In this document: piece by piece, positions 14,171 to 18,263 of the stretch | Layout: each line of letters opens with the position of its first letter | Position numbering within the stretch: the stretch's first letter is position 1 | Assembly: GCA_025936205.1 (NCBI GenBank) | Contig: JAICTU010000147.1 | Coordinates: forward strand, 1 to 18,263 | Length of the DNA: 18,263 nucleotides | Direction of reading: 5' to 3' | Source of the DNA: Polyangiaceae bacterium | GTDB lineage: Bacteria > Myxococcota > Polyangia > Polyangiales > Polyangiaceae | Translations under genes and position numbers: made by a program | The notes under the pieces: model-generated | Databases searched by the model: none | What the model was told of the DNA's origin: nothing | What the model saw: the letters and a program-made list of their open reading frames with translations, nothing else

Positions 14171-15841
14171 GGTGTAGCGAATCCTCCTCGGATCAAGCAA
14201 CACCCCTGGCTCGTCGGGCTCGCGTTTGCGCTCCCGATGCTGGCGGCCTGCAGCTCGGACGAGCCCGGCGCCGCGGCGAGCAGCGAACGCTCGGGTGAGA
14301 TCAGCCCGGTGGGGGAAATCGCGTCATCCGCGCCGGAGCCGCCAGCCGAACCCGGCTGCGCTCTCGCGAGTTGCCTGGTGCCCGAGCTCGGGGGCCTCGA
14401 TCCGGGCGATCCAGCGCGGCAGCGACGGGAGGTGCGCGGCAGCACGATCGGAGCGCCGAGCGCGAGCGCACCCGCGAGCTGCCCCGGATTGGGCCCCGAG
14501 CTCGGCTACGCGCTCGATCTGCGCGCGTTCGCGCAGCCCGTACCGCTCGAGCTGGGGCTGCACGCGGCCTTCAACGGCTCGCTGCGCATCGAGCGCGGCA
14601 CAGCGGAAGACCCGTTCATGGTGGCTTGCAGCGCCGATCAGGCGAGCGGTCTGACCGATGCGTTCCTGGGCGTCACGCTCGAGCCAGACCTGTACCGAGT
14701 CGTCGTGGACGGCGAGTCCGCGGCGGATGCGGGCGAGTTCGAGCTGCGGCTCGAGCTACGGCCGCGCGAGGGGCGTTGCCGCTCCGCTCCGCCCAACGAC
14801 CGCTGTGATCAGGCCATCCCACTCGATCCGAGCCGGCCGCAGCAGGTCGTGGTCGGCACGACCGAGTGCGCGACCGATCAGGCCCAGCCGCTGTGGGAGT
14901 GCGGGGAGTTCGCCGCCCGGCGCGGGGAGGTGTTTTACGCTCTCGACCTGTCGGCGCGCCCGGAGGGCACGCTGCTGCATGCCAGCACCGACGTCGAGCC
15001 CCAGGGCGCCGACGTGCTGATTTACGTGGTGCGCGACGTGAACGGCGAATGCGCTGAAACACTGGCCTGTAGCAACGAGATCCGCCCGGACAACGGCCCC
15101 TCCGAGCTCTGGGCCTCGCTGCCACCGGGGCACTATTTGCTCGGAGTCGAGGATCGCAATGAGAAGCCGAGCGACTTCGGGTTGCTGGTGGAGCTGGGTC
15201 ACGCCTGTCACGTCGACAATGACACCTGTCTGACGGCTCAGGAGCTCGCGCCCACTCTGGGCACGCAGCAACTCACGGCCTGGCCGATGTGCGGCGACGA
15301 CTCGCTGCGCTCTGCGTGCCAGCCCGAGGCGAGCCCGGACATCTTCTATCGGCTCGATCTGCGCGCGTTCACGCAGCCGGTGCTGGTTCAGGCGAGCACC
15401 TCGCGCGCGGGCAAGCCACTGGACAGCTTGCTCCTGATGGGCGAGAGCGCGGGGACGTGCGCAGGCGAGCTGTGGTGCGGGGACTTCGAGTTCTGGCTTC
15501 CTCCCGCCGTCTACTATCTCGCGCTGGATGCCTTTCGCGATCAGCAAGGGCCGGTGGAGCTGAGCGTGACGCTCTCCACCGAAGGCGCGCCGGCACCCGC
15601 CTCCTGCATCGACGACCGGGTGGCGCAGTGCGCGCGGGAGTTTGGCTGCTGCGACGGCGACGGCGACGGTTGCTCGCTGGTACTGCGCAACTGTGGACTC
15701 GCGCCGGAAGCGCTGGATTGCCTGTGCGCGGCGGACCCGCGCTGCTGCGGCGGCCCCGGTACCAGCTACGAGTGCGGCGCATTGCTCGCCGAGTGCGGCA
15801 GCTTCTGCGAGGGCTTTGATCCGGTGGTGACGTGCCCGTGA
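14147..15841 (+). CDS. Modular Cys-rich surface lipoprotein A (PPC-like modules plus 14-Cys domain)
   Basis: 564 aa. The signal peptide ends in the lipobox LAAC (Cys35), followed by a disordered Ser/Glu/Pro segment. Three modules of about 130-140 residues follow (about 71-210, 211-353, 354-478). Each has a Cys-containing first strand, FY-x-LDL (VFYALDLSA, IFYRLDLRA), a central xLxxxxx-G-C-x-C segment, and a closing pattern such as LEPDLYRVVVDG...GEFELRLEL. This resembles the pre-peptidase C-terminal (PPC) beta-sandwich fold. The C-terminal domain (487-563) has 14 cysteines, including CC pairs and CLCAADPRCC. No catalytic domain is present, so an adhesive or structural surface role is inferred. 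ATG 14147 is the only good start before the signal peptide. The frame is open far upstream, but that part is antisense to the RCC1 gene. It is the first gene of an operon of paralogues. Confidence 0.85.
   Translation: MTEHALDHGVANPPRIKQHPWLVGLAFALPMLAACSSDEPGAAASSERSGEISPVGEIASSAPEPPAEPGCALASCLVPELGGLDPGDPARQRREVRGSTIGAPSASAPASCPGLGPELGYALDLRAFAQPVPLELGLHAAFNGSLRIERGTAEDPFMVACSADQASGLTDAFLGVTLEPDLYRVVVDGESAADAGEFELRLELRPREGRCRSAPPNDRCDQAIPLDPSRPQQVVVGTTECATDQAQPLWECGEFAARRGEVFYALDLSARPEGTLLHASTDVEPQGADVLIYVVRDVNGECAETLACSNEIRPDNGPSELWASLPPGHYLLGVEDRNEKPSDFGLLVELGHACHVDNDTCLTAQELAPTLGTQQLTAWPMCGDDSLRSACQPEASPDIFYRLDLRAFTQPVLVQASTSRAGKPLDSLLLMGESAGTCAGELWCGDFEFWLPPAVYYLALDAFRDQQGPVELSVTLSTEGAPAPASCIDDRVAQCAREFGCCDGDGDGCSLVLRNCGLAPEALDCLCAADPRCCGGPGTSYECGALLAECGSFCEGFDPVVTCP
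14183..14189 (-). promoter_or_regulatory. Ribosome-binding site of the RCC1-like gene, inside the divergent gene
   Basis: GAGGAGG on the minus strand lies 12 nt before the ATG at 14170, somewhat farther than usual. It falls within codons 13-15 of the plus-strand lipoprotein gene, so the two genes share their start region. Confidence 0.5.
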
Positions 15842-17553
15842 CACGGCGCTGGTACGTCGCCGCGGCGCTGCTATCGGCCGCAGCGGTCGGCTGCGCCGAA
15901 TCCGCTTCGGGCGGGCCCAGGTCGCTGCTCGGGGAAACGGCAGAGCACTCCGAGTCGGGCAGCGACGCCGGAGCCGTGAGCGATATCCGCAGCGCTGCCG
16001 CGGAGGAAGCCGGCCCCGGGCGCGCGACGCAAGGGCTGGGCTGCAGCGTCGCCGAGCGGCTCGTCCCGGCGACGGTTTCGGCTCGCTCGGTGCTACGTGT
16101 GGACGGCTCCACCACGCTCGCGAGCAACACCAACCGCAGCGCTCTCGAGGGCTGCCGCGATCTCAGCTCGGGCCCCGATCGCTGGTACGAGCTCGATCTC
16201 TCGGGATTCGCCACGGCGCTGGAAATGCAGGCCGTCGTGGACGCGAGCTTCGATTCGCTGCTGGAGCTGCGGCGAGGCGCGTGCGGCGATGCGCAGAGCC
16301 TGGACTGCGACCGCGCCCGGGGCATCGCCGCCACGGGCTCGTCGATCGCGACGCGCCTGGAGCCCGACCTGTATTGGCTGATCGTCGACGGCGCGAGCCC
16401 GGAGAGCCGCGGGGACTTCCAGCTTCAGATCGAGCTGGATCCGGCGCCAGGCAGCTGCACGGGCACACGCTCGCTGGGCAGCTGCGGAGCAGCATTGCCG
16501 CTCGAGCCGCTGGCACGGCAGACGCTGCTACTGGACGAAGCCTGCTTGACGCTGGCGGACGACGGTCAACTGAGCAGCTGGTATGAGCTCGATCTGAGCG
16601 CCGAGAGCCGCCCCGTGCTCGTCCACGCGGCGGCCTGGACCCTCTCCGAATCGGCATTTCAATCCTTCGACCTGTACGACGCGGCCGACGTTGCTTGCGA
16701 ATCGGAGCTCGCCTATGGCAGCTTCTCGCGCGGTCTGGGCCGCACCAATGCCGAGCTCGACGCGCTGCTGGCGCCCGGTCGCTATCAGCTGCAGGCCAAT
16801 TTCTACCAGGAGGTCACGCCGCGCGCAGCGATCGATCTCGAGATCGACCGGGAGACTTGCAAGGATGGCCCCGTCGCGAACCAGTGCGACGATGCGATCG
16901 CCATCGACCCGAGCCTGCCGAGCCAGGTGCTGGAGGGCAACACGAGCTGCAACGTCAGCCGCTTTCAGTCCGAGTGCGCGGAGCTGGACGCGCCGGAGCA
17001 GTTCTATCGCGTGGATCTGCGCGGGGCGCCCGGCCCTGTGCGTACGCGCGTGACGCCCCTGGTGGATGGGCTCGGCTTTGGACCGATCGTCGCGCTGCTG
17101 CCGGCGGACGGCGACGGGGTCTGCCCCGACGCGGTCTATTGCGACGAGAGCATCGACAACGCCGAAGGGCCTTCGCACCTCGACCTGATCCTCGATCCGC
17201 GGCTGTACTATGTGGTGATCGACGGAGCGGATCCGAGCGCCGGCGGCCCCTACCGGCTGCTGGTCGAGCTCGAGCCGGGAGAGCGCCGGCCCTGCGTCGA
17301 CCGGCGCATCGACAGCTGTGTGCGCGCCAACGGGCAATTCGACTGCTGCAGCGAGTGGGGCCCGGCGTGCGACGCTACTGCCGAGCTATGCGGGCTGACG
17401 CGCTCGACGCAACAGTGCGTGTGCGAGATGGCGCCGGCTTGCTGCGACGAGGACAACTACGACCGGAGCGTTTGCCGGGATGCGATCCAGGCTTGCAGCT
17501 ATCTGTGCCCGGAGTTTGCGGCCTCGGAATTCTCCTGCCTGGGGCCGACATGA
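15838..17553 (+). CDS. Modular Cys-rich surface lipoprotein B (paralogue of A)
   Basis: 571 aa. The GTG at 15838 overlaps the stop of gene A by 4 nt (GTGA) and gives MTRRWYVAAALLSAAAVGC, with the lipobox AVGC at Cys19. Like gene C, it then begins Met-Thr-Arg, which favours this start over GTG 15832. Three PPC-like modules (about 69-206, 207-340, 341-481) carry the same marks as gene A: WYELDLSGF, WYELDLSAE, FYRVDLRGA and LEPDLYWLIVDG, DPRLYYVVIDG. The C-terminal domain (about 486-567) has 14 cysteines in the same order as in gene A, including CVCEMAPACC. Sequence identity outside these signatures is modest, so the duplication is old. Function as for gene A: a lipid-anchored, disulfide-stabilised surface protein of unknown role. 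Confidence 0.85.
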   Translation: MTRRWYVAAALLSAAAVGCAESASGGPRSLLGETAEHSESGSDAGAVSDIRSAAAEEAGPGRATQGLGCSVAERLVPATVSARSVLRVDGSTTLASNTNRSALEGCRDLSSGPDRWYELDLSGFATALEMQAVVDASFDSLLELRRGACGDAQSLDCDRARGIAATGSSIATRLEPDLYWLIVDGASPESRGDFQLQIELDPAPGSCTGTRSLGSCGAALPLEPLARQTLLLDEACLTLADDGQLSSWYELDLSAESRPVLVHAAAWTLSESAFQSFDLYDAADVACESELAYGSFSRGLGRTNAELDALLAPGRYQLQANFYQEVTPRAAIDLEIDRETCKDGPVANQCDDAIAIDPSLPSQVLEGNTSCNVSRFQSECAELDAPEQFYRVDLRGAPGPVRTRVTPLVDGLGFGPIVALLPADGDGVCPDAVYCDESIDNAEGPSHLDLILDPRLYYVVIDGADPSAGGPYRLLVELEPGERRPCVDRRIDSCVRANGQFDCCSEWGPACDATAELCGLTRSTQQCVCEMAPACCDEDNYDRSVCRDAIQACSYLCPEFAASEFSCLGPT

Positions 17554-18263
17554 CTCGACTCTGCGCGCTGCTGTTCCTCGTGGGCTGCGCGGATGGCGGC
17601 GCGACGGTCGCGAGCAGCAACTCGCCGGAGCCTTCCGCAGGGTCGGAAGGCCAACAATTCCCGGATCGGCAAGCCGAGGACGAGCCCCCCGAAGCTTCGG
17701 TCTCGCCGGCGCCCGTGTCGATCGCGTTCGCGGGAGCCGCCTGCGCCAGCGCGCTGCCGCTCGCGAGCGACGGTGTTGGCGCGCTGCTGGTGCCGATGAG
17801 CGGGGTAGCGCCGGCGCTGGGCTGCGCGCCCGCGCTCGGCGCGGCTGGCGCCTATTTCCTGCTGGATCTGTCGGCCGCGCCCGAGCCGGTACCGGTGCAA
17901 TTGCTGTTCGACGCGGCGGTGCCGTTCGAGGTCGCCCTGGCGCGCGGCCCCTGCGGTGACCTGCACGTGGAACAGTGCGCGACTCCGCTCTACGCGGACC
18001 AGCGTTCACGGCTGATCTCGACCACGCTCGCGCCCGATCGCTATACACTGCTGGTCGACAGCGCGGTCGCCGGCGCCGAGCTCCACGTGAGCACGAGCGT
18101 CGGCGCACCGAGCTGCTCGGCCGCGGCCAATGACGAGTGTGCGAGCGCTCTACCTATCGATCTGAGCGCGCCCGTGCAGAGCGTGCACGGCACGCTCGCC
18201 TGCGCACAGCCCAGCGTCAACGTGCGCTGCAGCTCGTTCGAGGCGGCGGACGTGTTCTACAAG
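17550..18263 (+). CDS. Modular Cys-rich surface lipoprotein C (partial, runs off the window)
   Basis: The first 238 residues are present and the frame is still open at the window edge. The ATG overlaps the stop of gene B by 4 nt (ATGA). The signal peptide is very short, MTRLCALLFLVGC, with the lipobox LVGC at Cys13. An acidic, disordered stretch (about 14-55) leads to a first PPC-like module (about 65-188, containing YFLLDLSAAPEPVPVQLLFD and LAPDRYTLLVD). A second begins with NDECASALPIDLSAPVQSVHG...CSSFEAADVFY, parallel to the second module of gene A. It is a third paralogue. Whether it ends in the 14-Cys domain cannot be seen. It starts like a normal gene and shows no sign of decay. Confidence 0.85.
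   Translation, partial: MTRLCALLFLVGCADGGATVASSNSPEPSAGSEGQQFPDRQAEDEPPEASVSPAPVSIAFAGAACASALPLASDGVGALLVPMSGVAPALGCAPALGAAGAYFLLDLSAAPEPVPVQLLFDAAVPFEVALARGPCGDLHVEQCATPLYADQRSRLISTTLAPDRYTLLVDSAVAGAELHVSTSVGAPSCSAAANDECASALPIDLSAPVQSVHGTLACAQPSVNVRCSSFEAADVFYK

Overview
The window is about 18 kb of very GC-rich DNA (codons end almost always in G or C). Its gene types are typical of a large-genome predatory or soil bacterium of the Myxococcota, probably class Polyangia: many lipoproteins, DUF4388 and roadblock proteins, an ECF sigma factor paired with a membrane partner, RCC1-like secreted propellers, and Cys-rich modular surface proteins. This placement is inferred from gene content; there is no rRNA or other phylogenetic marker. 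I saw no tRNA, CRISPR array, insertion sequence or phage gene.

Layout. (1) 44-2198, minus strand: a phytanoyl-CoA dioxygenase-like Fe(II)/2-oxoglutarate enzyme, preceded by a DUF222-like (HNH-endonuclease family) protein whose HNH end is replaced by a winged-helix-like tail. (2) 2199-2727: no intact gene, but a plus-strand stretch that looks like the remains of a frameshifted gene. (3) 2728-6366, minus strand: a GH3 beta-glucosidase with an inserted PA14 domain, then a DUF4388/roadblock protein and a stand-alone roadblock protein whose start overlaps the previous stop. (4) 6510-8549, plus strand: an OmpR-type response regulator and its sensor histidine kinase, divergent from the beta-glucosidase. 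A perfect 14-bp dyad lies between them. (5) 8537-11519, minus strand: ECF sigma factor, a two-segment membrane protein that is probably its anti-sigma factor (start and stop overlapping as ATGA), and a predicted outer-membrane barrel protein. A 14-bp tandem repeat array separates the last two. (6) 11663-12618, plus strand: a small Gly/Ser-rich lipoprotein and a stand-alone AraC-type DNA-binding protein. (7) 12644-18263: a seven-bladed, cysteine-paired RCC1-like lipoprotein on the minus strand, whose 5' end overlaps that of a divergent plus-strand operon of three tandem paralogous lipoproteins. The third runs off the window.

How it fits together. The two-component system may control the divergent glycosidase. 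The sigma/anti-sigma/barrel set looks like a self-contained envelope-sensing unit. The most unusual part is the right end. Two complete lipoproteins share one architecture: a lipobox, three PPC-like beta-sandwich modules, and a C-terminal domain with 14 cysteines in the same order and nearly the same spacing. A third paralogue follows, and all junctions are 4-nt overlaps. Opposite them is a disulfide-rich propeller lipoprotein that shares the start region. I infer a co-evolved cell-surface system of unknown function.
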